Assembly: GCF_933775445.1 (NCBI RefSeq) | Contig: NC_065872.1 | Span: 12,462,001 to 12,526,000 of the forward strand | Direction: 5' to 3' | Length of the DNA stretch: 64,000 nucleotides | Source: Argentina anserina | Taxonomy: Eukaryota; Streptophyta; Magnoliopsida; Rosales; Rosaceae | Part shown: positions 45,579-58,143 of the stretch, piece after piece | Layout: each line of letters begins with the position of its first letter | Numbering within the stretch: position 1 is the stretch's first letter | Notes under the pieces: generated by a model | What the model was told of the DNA's origin: nothing | Databases searched by the model: none | The model's input: only the letters and a program-made list of their open reading frames with translations | Translations under genes and position numbers: made by a program

Positions 45579-48500
45579 TTAGTGTCTAATAGGCCTGGTG
45601 CAGTTTGAATATGCATTTCTCGCTGCTTCACTTTTCTGTCTGATATCTTCATACATCTTCAATGATGCCTCGGAAAATTTAGTCAGTCGATCAAGAACTT
45701 TAGTCAAGCTCGCATGTATGCAGTTCAGGTTCGAAGATGATTCTTCACAGTTCTCATCATCTTTGTTCTCCTCATCTTCTTTGTTCTCTGATTCTCCGTT
45801 GTTTGCATCAGCTGCCCTCTGGTTTTTCTGTGTGCTGGCTTGTTGTTCCATCAAATGACGCAGGTCTGATAAGAAGGTTCTGACTGCATCAGTAAGTTCA
45901 GTAGATGGCAATCCTCTGATCCCAGCTGCCCAATCTCGAAACAGAACGAATATTGGTGGGGCCACAACTCGGCGAGGGGAGAATGCGGAGGACCTTCTGC
46001 TTTTGGAACGCTCCTGAGGTTGCATAATGCAGTGTTGTAGCCAACCATTCAGAGCTTCTACATATGAAGTAAGGCTGTTGATCCAATTTGCAAAGCTTAG
46101 GCCAAAGCATTCAATCTCTTCCAAAAGTTGAGCCATGATCTGTCTGCGACCATCTCCTTGGGGGGTTACAGTTGAGCTCTTTGAATGATATGCAAGTGAG
46201 ATGGTGATATATTGGGCATGATGGCATTCAAGCATGGCCTTCCACATCCTAGTTAATCTGCACAAAAACACACTTTATGAATTCATGGTTACTACTCCTG
46301 CTTTGAAATAAGTAATATGACTTCAATGGTTGGATATAAATGACACCGACTGGCTTCAACATGCCATTAAGTAAACAGAAGGACCATACTTACCCCTGAT
46401 TTAGTTCTAAAAGTTGTGGAAGCAATTCATCATCCCTCATTTTCTCAATCCGCTTTGATATTGAATCAACAGAATGAAGTGCCACTCTTATTCGTGAATG
46501 TAGGTCCTTTACAATTGCCCTGGTTTTATCAATAATCTGGCTGCTAGAATCCTTCGCAGACTGATTCCTAAGTTGATCACACTTCACATCATACAGCTTC
46601 CTGATAGATTCACTAGCCTACATGAAGAACTAAGAAGTGAGAGGATGATTATGCAAAAGTACTATATATATATATATAATATCATATCAACAACTTGATA
46701 TTAGAGAGACAAAATTCACAAAATATTATAAAAGGTTAATGTTTCCGGCCAGTTCCATTCCATCCTTTTGCCAAATTGATTATTTGATGACCTCAAAGAT
46801 CTTCCAGAGAAATTAAAGAACATGCATTTAAGCAAATTGAGGAGTATCTCAAAGATTCCAACGTTTGTGGAAAGATAAATTAGAAAAACATACTAATCAC
46901 TCACTAAGAGGAAACTTCATAGCTTGCTTCTTCAAATATTCATAATTGAAAGCATCAGCATCAACAAAATAAAGCAACGAAGATATGATTTATAAAGCTC
47001 CATAAGGTTTCTACTATCAATCATTAACATGTTTCTTTATATATAAGGACTAAAACCTTAGGCAACTGGAGTATAATCGCAGGAAAATTCCACAAACTGA
47101 TCTCTCTCTCGCAGGAAAGGTCTAGCATATTCCACAAGTATGTATAAGCATGAACCTCAATACTTACATCTACGCACAATTTGAACTATGATGTATATCA
47201 GATGTGTATGTCAGGAATTGAAAGTTTTAAGCACAAGATGTTACATGGTGGTACTCATAATCAAGACTGCAACATATGGAATGAGAGGTTAAAATATCCC
47301 TTTTCATATATTACGTTAACACTAGTTTGGACTAGTATTATGTCATTCATAGTTATTTGCTAAATCATGATCTATTGTAGCATGCAAATCATAAGGCAGT
47401 TCACTTAAAGCGCGCAGCAATAGGTTTATCAAGAAGTACAAGATTCACTCAAATAAAGAAGCATTAGCAGAAGTACCTTCACTTCATCATATAGCTTTCT
47501 TTCCCATGCATACAGTCTATCTAGAGTGGAGGAATGACTTCCTGCAATCATACAGAACTCTTCAATAAAATCACTTCCACTGTCATCACCATCATCTTTT
47601 GATGCTGTAGCAAGGGGACTCCTTGATGATGAAGATCTCGAAGATGTTGTTCGCTTCCAAACAATTATTTTGGTAACATGTTCAGGTTCTACAAAAACAT
47701 TCAAATCTCAAATTATGGTATGAAAAGATGGAGGAGATTGTAAATTCTTGTAAAATGCAGGATGAGGGTTTTCATTTATTCGGACTGACTGTGCAATCTA
47801 TTTCACACAAGAACTCGAAATTATATAGATTCACTGTGCTTTGCTTCATTTTTGCCAAAGATAAAACTTCTAATATTGATAAAAGAAGTTTGACTATATA
47901 AGGCATTTTGGAATTCAATACGCCCAGAAAGTGATGAATCAATGTAAAATACTTCATCTTTAATTTGTAGGTAAAGCATAAGGAAGTTCTTGCATTTGTG
48001 AAAAATGTAAATGCGCAGGTATAGCATCTGAAATCAGCTTGTGAAGTAAATCAATTGCTAAAACTCACCACTAGAAACAAGTGAAGACTTTCCCTGGCAA
48101 CAGACAAGCTTGAAAGTCCCAAGAAGAGCCAGCCCTGGTGACCTACCTACAAATTTGAATATAAAGGTTCATGAAGGAAACTGAAATCACTACCGGCTTC
48201 AATTCAAATAAGCCCCCTGTATCAAGTTCACCTGTTCAATTGGAAATACAACATTCTTCAAGTACAAAGCACAAATAATTACCTTTTGCCTCCGAATATC
48301 CAACCCTGATTTTATTCGACTCAAGCATCCTTGAGACCTCTTTCCCAGATTCCGAGGCTCTGAAAAAACGATTCTCAATATCCTTTATGCTTGAAAGAAA
48401 GTCTTTAGCTCTGTGGGTAATAAACTCCGAAGGGTCCTCTCTCTCATCACATAAATCCTTCTCACCAACACTCCTCTCCCTCTTTGAAGCCTCATTGCCA

Positions 48501-49267
48501 TTTCTTCGTCCCACCACTAACTGTCTGGACTCAAACTCAACTCCTCCAGAGCTCATTGGATTCACATTATGCTCCTCATTTCCAATTTGAGTCACTAAAT
48601 CACCTGAAACTTCACCACTCCCTTGCTCCAACATCTTAGTTCCTTCCTCAAGTTCATTACTCCCCGCCGCCTTTGCCCATCTTCCCCTAGCCTCTCCCAC
48701 ATTATAATCACCCTCTTCACTCCTCATCTGTCTCCACCCTTTTATATCATCACAATTCACATCCACTCCACTACTCCCCACAAACCGGAAGCTCTCACTC
48801 TCCTCAGCATCAACAGGATCAAAGTAATCCCACGAAGAATCCGGCGGCGGCGGCGGCGGCAATGGAATCTCCTCATCCACATAGCTACTACTAACGGGAG
48901 TAAACCTCATAGTGACAGCAGCAGCACCTCCTCCTGACCTCATGTAACTCAATGTCGCCACCCCTGGAGGCGAAATGGGCCTCTCATTGTGCAATGGAGA
49001 CCCAGAAACCTTCGGGGACGGCGACGGCGATGGGTAGGAGGAGTGTGATGGGGTCTTGTCTGAGGTGCACAGAGAAGACTCTATCAACACCTCAGCCTCG
49101 GCGTAACGCCGGAGAGCAATGCCAATGGTGCGAAGTGAGTTGGTATAAGAGACATGGGAAGCAGCCAATGCATACCTTGAATCAATTGCTTGCTTGATGA
49201 ACCTCTTGCGCTCTTTACACAGACACAGAGCTGCGTCCTTGTCGGTCTTAGAGTTTGCAATACCCAT
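45579..49267 (-). CDS. DUF630/DUF632 protein, NRG2/REL2-like
   Basis: Minus-strand exons are 49267-48283, 48146-48069, 47688-47477, 46617-46394 and 46257-45579, with GT/AG borders and consistent phases, coding 725 aa. The N-terminus MGIANSKTDKDAALCLCKER with RKRFIKQAIDSRYALAASHV is DUF630. Gly2 gives an N-myristoylation signal, suggesting membrane attachment. A polyproline stretch (near residue 136) precedes SSWDYFDP, as usual in the family. DUF632 runs from about residue 292 (SSIKDIENRFFRASESGKEV) through KIIVWKRTTSSRSSSSRSPL, WERKLYDEVK, LTRMWKAMLECHHAQY and FGLSFANWINSLTSYVEALN to about 620; an acidic, coiled-coil tail follows. Relatives include Arabidopsis NRG2 (nitrate signalling) and rice REL2 (leaf shape). 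This copy belongs to the shorter MGIANSK subgroup, so a nitrate role is not assured. The frame extends one TTG codon upstream; ATG at 49267 fits the family. Confidence 0.95.
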
Positions 49268-50090
49268 CAAGTTTGAGGACCCAGTTCATAAAACTAACCT
49301 CAGTTGCTTAGTAAAACCAAAACCAATCAATTTTTTCACTGAAAACAGAGAACCCAGCTCAGAAAGGGTTTAAAAAACCAAGAAAAAAACTTTCTTTAAA
49401 ACCCTAAACCCTGAATTACAGAGAAAACAGAGGCACAGCACCAAAATGGGATATGGGTTTTGTGGGAAGGGGAAAACCCAGTTGGGGAAGAACTTGGATT
49501 GAACTTTGAAGAACCCAGAAGGCAGAAATGGTTAAACTTGGTTAAAGAGCAAAGCTTTAACTATGGGGTTTCAAACAGAGACAGGGGAAAACAGAGAGGG
49601 GAGGAGTAGTTGCTTTCTGGCTTTCATGGAAGAAAGAAAGAGAGCAGCAGAGCAAAGCTGGGATGAGAGGAGTGGTTGGAGAGTCATAAAGGAAATAGCC
49701 ATTAACAGAAAGATTGAAACCTTGAGAGCAATCAATGTGAAGCAGATACCTTTTTTTTCTCTTGTGATACAATTATACAAAGATTTTGGCCAAAACTGAT
49801 GTTGGAATGATGAAAGGAGCCACATATGACCCCAATGAATGTGAGAGAAAAGAAAAGCAAAGAGAAGAGAGCAAAAGGAGCCTCGAAGTGTGTGTCTGAT
49901 ATTTCCCAAATTATATAGCCAATAAACTTTCTCTGTTTCTTCTCTCTCTCTGTTTTTCTTTTGTTTGTTTTGGGGAGCTAAGTTTGAGAGGTTCTTTGGT
50001 TGTGATTGCGGCGGAGGGGGTTGAGAATTGCCATCAAGACATCAACGCTGCGTTAGAGAGAGAGAGAGAGAGAGAGAAGCTGAGGAAATG
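49268..50090 (-). promoter_or_regulatory. leader and promoter of the DUF630/632 gene
   Basis: A TATA box (CTATATAA on the minus strand, plus 49911-49918) predicts a leader of about 620 nt. An (AG)n run at 50055-50077 lies about 140 bp upstream of the TATA box, a GAGA-type feature common in plant promoters. The leader holds short upstream frames (for example at plus 49557-49772 on the minus strand) which could affect translation. A leader intron is possible but not proven. Confidence 0.5.
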
Positions 50091-51141
50091 CATTTCATGT
50101 TGGAAATGGTGAGAGGAAGACAGTATTGCCCTCTCTGCTCATTTTTTCTTACGAGAGACGACGCTCTAACGGCTCCTTAATTTCCGCTTGTTGGCAAATA
50201 TTGTCGTTCTCCTTCTGCACAGAAAAAGAGTCGAATTCTCATATTGAGACTCCCACTCTCTTTTTATCCTTCATTTGCTAGAAAAATGTCTTAAGAATTT
50301 ATGTTCAATCTACGACGTATAGCAGCTCATATGAGCACTATTAATGCAGATGTCTCAAGTATCAAATTGAATTTTGAAGCTAGGGTTCAAAACTAGGGTG
50401 CACTCAGTCACTCACTGTGAAAATTGACATTCTCTCTATTTCAGTTTTATACCCTTATTTAAGGCCTTAATATGTTTGGATACAAAACTTATTTTCAAAT
50501 CTGAATTTTACGAAAAACAAAATCAGGAAATGTGGACTCCTTTGGAATTTGGCAGGTGGGTTGTGAAATGCTCTGCAACACATTTGTACCAATCTGCAGT
50601 GGAGGTGGGACTGTGACAGTGGTGGCACTACACCAACAGGTAAACCCTATATTTGCATAAAAAGGGGAAGCGAACCTGAATGCACTAGCTGAATATTCTT
50701 TTCCATTACTAAAACCTTTGATTGAATCTTCCAGCATATACAAGTTCCATATAGTAATCAACTTTCTGCTGTATGGAATTCCATAAACTAATCAACGGGG
50801 GTGACAATCGTTGATGGGCAACGGATCTTTACATAGAGGAATGCATGTTCTGTTGAGGTGGAGAGATCTAGCAATCTATGTAAGACTATGTAGTTAAACA
50901 TTTCTTTATCAACAGTATCTTAGTTATTAATGGGGTTAAGCAACTGCTTAATATCAAGTACAAATTTACTGGTTCTTTAGCAGAAGAGTCAAAAGGAATA
51001 GCGGTATCACCTGTATGCCTGTACCGGGTACTTTTAGGAGCATCGATCCAAGCTGAGAAAACTGGTACCAATCTATTATCTATCTTTGGTTCAAACCCTC
51101 CATTAATATTGGTAGATGATAAGATGCAAAGACAACAGAAA
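50091..51141. other. intergenic; possible decayed coding fragments on minus strand
   Basis: Between 50930 and 51120 the minus strand reads NINGGFEPKIDNRLVPVFSA then WIDAPKSTRYRHTGDTAIPF and DSSAKEP, which has a protein-like composition. An 88-codon minus frame lies at 50495-50761. I recognise neither. They may be exons of a relic gene or chance. Nothing else was seen. Confidence 0.3.
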
Positions 51142-51352
51142 GGGTAAATTTAATAAAATGTACCCAAATTATTAGTCATTCTAATTTTTAGTACCTCATA
51201 TTTGAAAATTATATCATTAGTATCTCAAGTTTCTATTTCAGATTAATTTTAATTCATTCCGTCAATTAATACCATTAGTGACTTTATTTCCTAACAATAT
51301 TTAAGGTCATTTTCGTCACTTTATTTTTCACTGATTTCACTTAGTTTATGAC

Positions 51353-51974
51353 TAAGTAGCACGAACACGGACACGAGTGTCCGTATTGGACACGATTCGA
51401 TACATAGACAAGTCATATAGAATTTTTTTTAGACACGAACATGTGGTGGACACGTTAATTAATTATTATTTTAATATATATATATATATTTAAAAAATTT
51501 ATTTTATAAATTTGAAAATATTAGAATTTTAGATGTATATATATGTCAAAGTGTGCATTAAAATGATAAAAACATAACTTGTTTGAATGGCTAAGGATTT
51601 GATAAGTACCTTGGATAACCAAAGTTCGAATCCCACCACAAGTATTCTTATTTTTATCACGAATTTCTCTCTTTATATATATATATATTAAAGTGTGCAT
51701 AAATATAACAAAGATTGAATCTGTTAGAATGGTTGATGAGTTGTTGAGTGCCTTAGATGACCAATGTTCAATTCTCACTATAAGCACTTTCACTTTTATT
51801 ATGAGTTGGTGCGTGTCCGATTCGGATACTCGAGTGTCCGGGCCGTGTCCAAAGTCAGTTCGAATGTTCGAGCGTATCAGTGTCCGTGTCCAAAGTCAGT
51901 TCGAATGTTCGAGCGATCAGTGTCCGTGTCGGACACGCAATACGGTGGCATGAGCACGTGTCCGTGCTACTTAG
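51353..51974. mobile_element. 622-bp inverted-repeat element (ctaagtagcacg ends)
   Basis: Ends are taagtagcacg on the left and the reverse complement ctaagtagcacg on the right. Flanking 9-mers gtttatgac (51344-51352) and gtttatggc (51975-51983) match at 8 of 9 positions, typical of Mutator-like insertion. Inside are two diverged copies of a ~140-bp unit (near 51510-51650 and 51665-51795) and two tandem copies of gtccaaagtcagttcgaatg (51858 and 51898). gtgtccg/cggacac palindromes recur near both ends. Confidence 0.78.
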
Positions 51975-52063
51975 GTTTATGGCCAACATTTCATACCATT
52001 CAAATCAACCAATTGTTATATAAGTATTTTGTTTTACTTTTGAAACATTTAAATGCCTATGAT

Positions 52064-52573
52064 CAATGGTCTAAATAACAGTTATCGGCATCGTATCAGT
52101 TTTGTAAAATAAGGATATAACGGGAATATATCAATATATATCGGATTTATCGTCTTTGCTAGTTTTTAAGAAAATTAAATATATTTATTAACATATACCT
52201 CAAAATATACCAAATAAATTTGAGAAATTAAAACTTATAGTTCAAAATGTACCCATTAAACTTCATAAAAGAAAAACATTTGATTGTTTTGACAATTAAA
52301 ATACATAAATAATTTTAATTAATAAAAATAGGTGCTTAAAAGATAAATTGAGGTGATCATTCATCATAAACTCTCTCGTCATCGAATACTATCAACGACT
52401 TTTTTTTTCTTTATTTGTTTTTCAAAACGACATGATTTTAAAAAAAATTAAAAAAAACACAGATATATCGCCCCTTTGACTTGACTTATCGGGTTGACCA
52501 ATATAATTGACTTATCGTATCATTTTGTAAAAATCAAAGATATATCAAAGATATATCCTGATATTTAGAACAT
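52064..52573. mobile_element. 510-bp MITE with 10-bp target duplication
   Basis: Flanked by tgcctatgat at 52054-52063 and 52574-52583. Ends are caatggtctaaata on the left and atgttctaaata read inward from the right. They resemble the ends of the 20365-20501 MITE (caatgttctaaaaa). The interior is AT-rich with repeated tatatcg/gatatat phrases and no coding frame. Confidence 0.78.
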
Positions 52574-52964
52574 TGCCTATGATAGAGTTTTTGAGCATAT
52601 TATTATAACAATATGGTTGTTGGTTGATGAACATATGCAATATGAAATATATGTTAGTTTTATTTTGTAATTGCGAACTTTAGCTTATTAATTTTATAAT
52701 AAAATGATATGAATTAGTTAATTTGGTTTAAAAAAAATTGAAATTGGAATTGGAGGAAAATGAAAGATGAAATCGAAAAATAATGGAGTCACAAAAATGC
52801 CCTTAAAAATTGGTGGGAAATAAAGCTGCAAACGGTGTTAATTGATGGAATGAACTAAAATTATGCTAAAATATAAACTTAAGGTAGCAATGCGATAATT
52901 TTTAAATGTGAGATATTAAAAGTTAGAATACCAATAATTTGGGTACCGTTTGTTAAATTGTCCC

Positions 52965-53440
52965 ACGTAGATATGTGACAAAACACAATAGAAATTCATA
53001 CTTCTTTAAGGCTTGTTTGGTAGAAATTTGCATTTTTCAGCATCTATCTTTTGGCTTGATATTCATCTTCATGCACTTTATCTAGCCATCCCCGTGACTA
53101 AAAATAAATTTATGTTCTTTAGGGTAAAGATAAAGGCAGAAAGTAAAGCGGTAGTATTATTGATGTGATTTCATGTGCTTTGGGTAATCGACCTTTTGAT
53201 CTTCCTTCTCTGTCCTTCTTTTCTCTCCCTCTTCTTTTGGTTTTGCAGCCATGGCTCAAGAAAAAGGATGATCTATACCTCCAAAGTTGGGCATATTATC
53301 GACCATCGCAAGGTCATATATGACTTTTGCTTTACTTATCTAGGGTTCTACATTTTGTAAATAAGTCGTGTCGCCAGTAGATTAGTACAAATTGCTCACG
53401 TTCTATATTCACCTTTTTAGAAGTGAAAATTGTTAAATGG
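52965..53440. other. intergenic, no gene seen
   Basis: AT-rich spacer. A plus frame at 53175-53360 is pyrimidine-rich and without homology. Confidence 0.4.
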
Positions 53441-53445
53441 CATTA

Positions 53446-54987
53446 TGATAGAGCGTTGGTTAAAACGTCTATAATAAACCCTGTAAAACATCATTATTAG
53501 TATAGAATAAGCATAGATTGTTCAGTCCGGGGAATTGAATGGAACTCTAAACTTTTAGTGTTAACAAATAATGAGGAATTTGAGATTGATTATTAACTAC
53601 TAAAATAAAACCTAAATTACTATTTACATGATCGACTTCTCTTTAACAAACTTAAACCAAATTTACCATTACACCACATAATTACAAGTTCGAACCTATC
53701 ATGCATTCTAATTCGACCAATTACATACTTTTTAGACACCAATACAATTAGAGCCTTAGGGGATCATCTAATCATGCAAGATTTCAATTAACATTTAGAT
53801 TGACTTAGGGCCTAATCTAAATTTGCATCAAATTCAATAATACTTAGAGTAGAAATCAAACAAGATTACATTTAAGTACCAAATCTTTGTTGGAGACATG
53901 TTTCATGTGTGGCGTCACCCACCATGATTTCACATGCAAATTTCCATAATTTTTACCACTTTTAATCAACACAAACCGAACCTACTTAGGGCATGATTCG
54001 ATTTGTGTCAATATGGTTGATGAATCTAGCACTCAAACACAATCTTAGGAATTGCATCCAACCACTAAATTCATATGCACATATCTGAAAATTATCTAAA
54101 AGTATGAGAAAGATGATTAGAACACAACAATAGAAATACAAACTCATTAATTATAAGAACATAGATTCGGCATAGTCTCAAAAAAATATCAAATACAATC
54201 TAAATTTTTTAAAACAAATACAAAACCAATATTTCCACATAAACAACAACTTACAATCTTCATAGACAAAGAATTGTAGATTAACACAAATAGACGAAGC
54301 ATGGAGATGAGTTGCGAGAATCACACGTTGTAGGAACCTTGGAGGTGTGTCTTCAATGGTGAAACTCGGTGGAAATGATGATGGTTTTGGGGTGGACGGC
54401 TTGGCTAATTTGTGAGGGAAGTTTATGGTGGTGTTTTGGTAGAGTTTTGGCTCTTGAATGCTAATGAGAAGTGATGATATTTGAGAGGTGAAGCCATGTA
54501 TATATAGAGGAAAGATGGAGGGTTTGAAATTGCTTCTTTCTTCCTATAATAATGTCATGCTTTAATCCCTTAAATCATAGAAAGTTTTATTCCCTAAAAC
54601 ATGTCATGCTTTAATCCCTAAAACATGTCATGCTTTAATCCCTAAAACATGCCATGTTTTATGTCTTTAATGATCATCTTCTATTTAATTGTTGCATGAC
54701 TTGGCTCCATCTTTTTTTCTTTAATTATCTCTTCAATCCAATCTGAAAATAAGAAAATAAAATCATAAGTAAGAGATAATTAGTTTCAAAACCTAACAAG
54801 GATTCCTAGTCAAACTAGGACTCTAAACCAATTATGCATTTTAACTCATGTAAGCACAAAAATGCATGCAATACTGCTCACGACTCTTACTACGACTCAA
54901 TGACTCAATAGTACAAAAATAAGGGCTAAGCAAAGTACAAATTGAGGTAAAAACATGTTAAGAACGTCGCACAAAATGCTCCTATCA
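53446..54987 (-). repeat. 3' LTR (left) of the minus-oriented gypsy element
   Basis: 1,542 bp. A TATA-like tctatatata motif lies near plus 54500. Carries a short run of a 24-bp repeat (catgctttaatccctaaaac) near 54545-54655, with fewer clean copies than the right LTR. Confidence 0.88.
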
Positions 54988-56769
54988 ACTACCCCACACT
55001 TGGCATTTGCTAGTCCCTTAGCAAAACAAAACTAAATGAGACACTATTGCCCCTAAATGATTGTCTCAGAATCTCAAAACACATAGCTTTTAAGTTTAAG
55101 CATTTGAATGTAAGCACATAAATTCTAAGTTTCATAAACATGTTTCATAGTATGATTAAGTCAGATACGAGACAATAAACATTTAACATGTTTAGTCAAT
55201 ATAATCCTCCTCACAAGGCATACTCTCTTTTTTTCACTCAGATTCATGGTTATCATTCAAACACAAGTAAATGCAAGAGAAAAGATATTAAGACATCAAA
55301 TGACTTGCATATTTCAACAAATGAAAACACTTTGTGAATAACATAGGAAAACCTCATTTAACAACTAAGTGCACAAATGGACCAAAACCATATGCTCGAC
55401 TCTTATGATCATCTCCACAAACCAAGATTTGCTCATTTTAAGAATCATTAGGATCATTAGATAATGTAAATATTTAGGCGTAGCTAAAGGCATGGAATAT
55501 CAAGGAATCACAAAGGTAATCCTATAGACTTAGCAGAGTAAACATCATCCTTATGACACCACACACCATCAGAGGCCGAATATAACAAGTTGGGCATAAT
55601 CATCATTCTAACTACAAAGTGAACATGGACAAAGGTCAAGTAAAAATTTTTAGACCTTCAATTACAACTCAACTCCAAATCACAAATGGAAGACAACATA
55701 ACATTTTTTCTTTTCTTGCCGAGTTCATCATTCTTTTTTTTTCTTTTTCTTGTTTTTTTTTCCGGCAATGCTTGCTTAAAAGCTTGTTGATTTTTTTTTC
55801 AAATGTCTTTCACCCCACACTTATTTCATGTATCATCACAACATCATCTCAATAAAAATTCTGTCAAATCTATAGGACAAGGTAGAGGTAACTATACTAA
55901 GCATGGAGATAACATAGGTGATGAATAAAAAGCTCAATGTAGGCTCAAATGTGGTTCAACTAAGGGGTCTCAAACATGGCACATATAGGAATACATGGTT
56001 GTTTGGCTAAAGTGGTGGTATTCCTAGAAATGATCTATAAATCATTTTCAAAATCAGAGCATTTTATGACTTAAATGTTTCAACAATCACAAAAGTGAAT
56101 TCTAGTAAATTCTAGAGTCCATTAAAAGCTATGACACATAGTTATTGAATATGCAAAGAATAGTGAGGTTCATGAATAATCACAAAATTTCAAATTACAT
56201 CTCATGAAAAAAAAAATACATATAGGCTCAAAAACTCACAGGTTGTTATGAACTTTAAACTGACCAAAACATGTATATCATAATCAATCAATCCAAATCT
56301 CACATGTTCATATCAAATCCACATCATCAATGAAACTTACAATTCAATTCTTATGAAATGCAAAACCATCATCTATGTATTTTAGAGACATAATCATCTT
56401 AGACTTTAGGGGCATCCTAAGACTCAATAAAGCAATAATTTTTTTTAAGACTTTTTTTTATATCATGACACAAACAAACAATGAACTTGCAACCCTACCC
56501 CACACTTAGAAAATTACATTGTCGTCAATGTAAGCTCAATAGTAAGAATGTAATTCACAAGCATAGAATAATATCACATATCAACACATATACAATTCAA
56601 CCATCAGAGTGAAGGGATTATAAAATTCAAACTCCCGTAGATGACTCCTCCACAGATACGGTTGAAATGGGTTGCCTCCCATGCAGCGCTTGAGTTTTAT
56701 AGTCTCTCAGCCTAGACGTTCTCACGTTCATTCTCATTTAGGCACATCTCTCACAATTGTCTCCTCATG

Positions 56770-56995
56770 CGTGTGCTCCTCAAATGGCTCATAGTAGGGC
56801 TTAAGTTGATGCTCATTCACGTTGAATGTCTTCCCTGTTTATCATTTTAAATCTCAAATGCACCATGAGCAAACACGTTAGTAACAACAAATGGGTCAAC
56901 CCAACGCGAACGAAGTTTCACTGGAAACAACATAAGCCTCAAATGGAATAACAGAACTTTCTGGCCCACTTGGAACTTCTTTCCTCTAATCATTT
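56770..56995 (-). pseudogene. gypsy integrase C-terminal remnant
   Basis: Minus-strand translation gives FKVGQKVLLFHLRLMLFPVK, then LRSRWVDPFVVTNVFAHGAF, a stop, and FNVNEHQLKPYYEPFEEH. This is the C-terminal region of Athila/Tat-type integrase (normally [22 protein letters not shown]). It is the only pol sequence left in the element. Confidence 0.82.
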
Positions 56996-57699
56996 TTTTC
57001 TTTTATCCTTCATTATTTTTTTTAATATTTTTTAATGTTACGAAATCTACAAGCGTAAAGTATTATTAAGTCTAATTGATTTTATTCACACACAATCCTA
57101 ATATTTTAAGGTACGTGGAGCAGAGAAGTTAACTGTGCAATGGACTGAAACAGCCTCAGGTAAGGGTCTTGGTTTATCCGATATACCTTAAAAGTTAGAA
57201 TATCATTTTCTTTTGAAACTATATACATCTATTTATACAAAGTTATTTTCTAAGTTATAAAGCGAGGTGGACATGCAGCCTAAGTATGTTGTCTAGACAC
57301 AAACTCAGTCTTTTGTATCAGAAGGCTGGATAGCTAGATTCAGAGATAGTCGCAAGGCAGAACTCATTTGTTGGACACCACGGAGGCTACACCCTCGAAA
57401 GGATGTTTCCACTATCGACTTCATCACCGAGATGTATGTCAGTCTATGGGCCTCTGAGATCCAATTTTGTAAACCTTAAACCAGGGTAATGAAAATAGCA
57501 TGCCCCTTACTCAACTCTGAATAAATTTGTGTGTTAGACTGATCGCAAAGTGTTAATAAAAGCCGTCTTCAACCCTAAGTGACCTTAGCAAGGTACAAAT
57601 GGAGGGTTAAGGCTAATATTAATAAAATGGACTTTACTTATTCCGTTCACTTTATAACTTACAATAAACTAAGCATAAATAAATATTTAGTTTCCTTAA

Positions 57700-58123
57700 A
57701 AATTATCTAAGTGTAACAAGTATCCTATATGCATACTACAACTAAATTAAAACATTTATCACAAAAAATATATTTAAAAAAAAGTTTAATTTTTTACTGT
57801 ACGTATTTTACTATTACATATTACTGTACACATACATTTATTTTTAATTTTTTTTTTCGATTTACTATTTACTGTACACAAAATTTATTTTTACAAAAAT
57901 ACTTTTTTTTTTCTTTTTTTTTTTTACAATTTATAAGTATTTTTACACTTTACAAAAAAAATAAAAAAAATTACAGAGATTTACTTTTTTTAGATGTAAA
58001 AAAAAATTGTAATTATTTTTACTGAATGTTACTATTCACTGTACTATTCATAGGAATTTATTTTTACAAATATACAATATAGTACAAAATTAACACTTTA
58101 AAAGAATTGAGATTTTCTCAATT
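57700..58123. other. very AT-rich 5' leader of the minus-oriented gypsy element
   Basis: Long T and A runs with repeated ttactgtaca and ttcactgtac phrases. The 98-codon plus frame at 57729-58025 is a low-complexity artefact. Confidence 0.6.
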
Positions 58124-58143
58124 TCCCGACAACGGCGCCAAAA

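Larger units (their letters stand above)
51142..52964. mobile_element. outer long-inverted-repeat element holding two further insertions
   Basis: The left arm (51142-51340) and the right arm (52765-52964, inverted) share gggtaaattta/gggacaattta, gtacccaaattatt, tcattccgtcaattaa-type phrases over about 200 bp. Within it sit the elements at 51353-51974 and 52064-52573; removing them leaves about 680 bp. Long arms without coding sequence suggest a non-autonomous Mutator-like or foldback element. A target duplication for the outer element was not found. Confidence 0.65.

Noticed and set aside
48387..49197. Plus-strand frames across the first exon of the DUF630/632 gene
   Set aside because: Antisense shadows of a well-supported coding exon.
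51600..51650. gttcgaatccca resembling a tRNA B box (tRNA or SINE)
   Set aside because: No matching A box, acceptor stem or cloverleaf; it lies in an internally repeated part of the 622-bp element.
53175..53360. 61-aa plus frame preceded by a pyrimidine tract and gcag
   Set aside because: The acceptor-like site is followed by only a few codons in the ATG frame and no homology was recognised.
57729..58025. 98-aa plus frame rich in Phe, Tyr and Lys
   Set aside because: Low-complexity T/A runs in the leader of the non-autonomous gypsy element.
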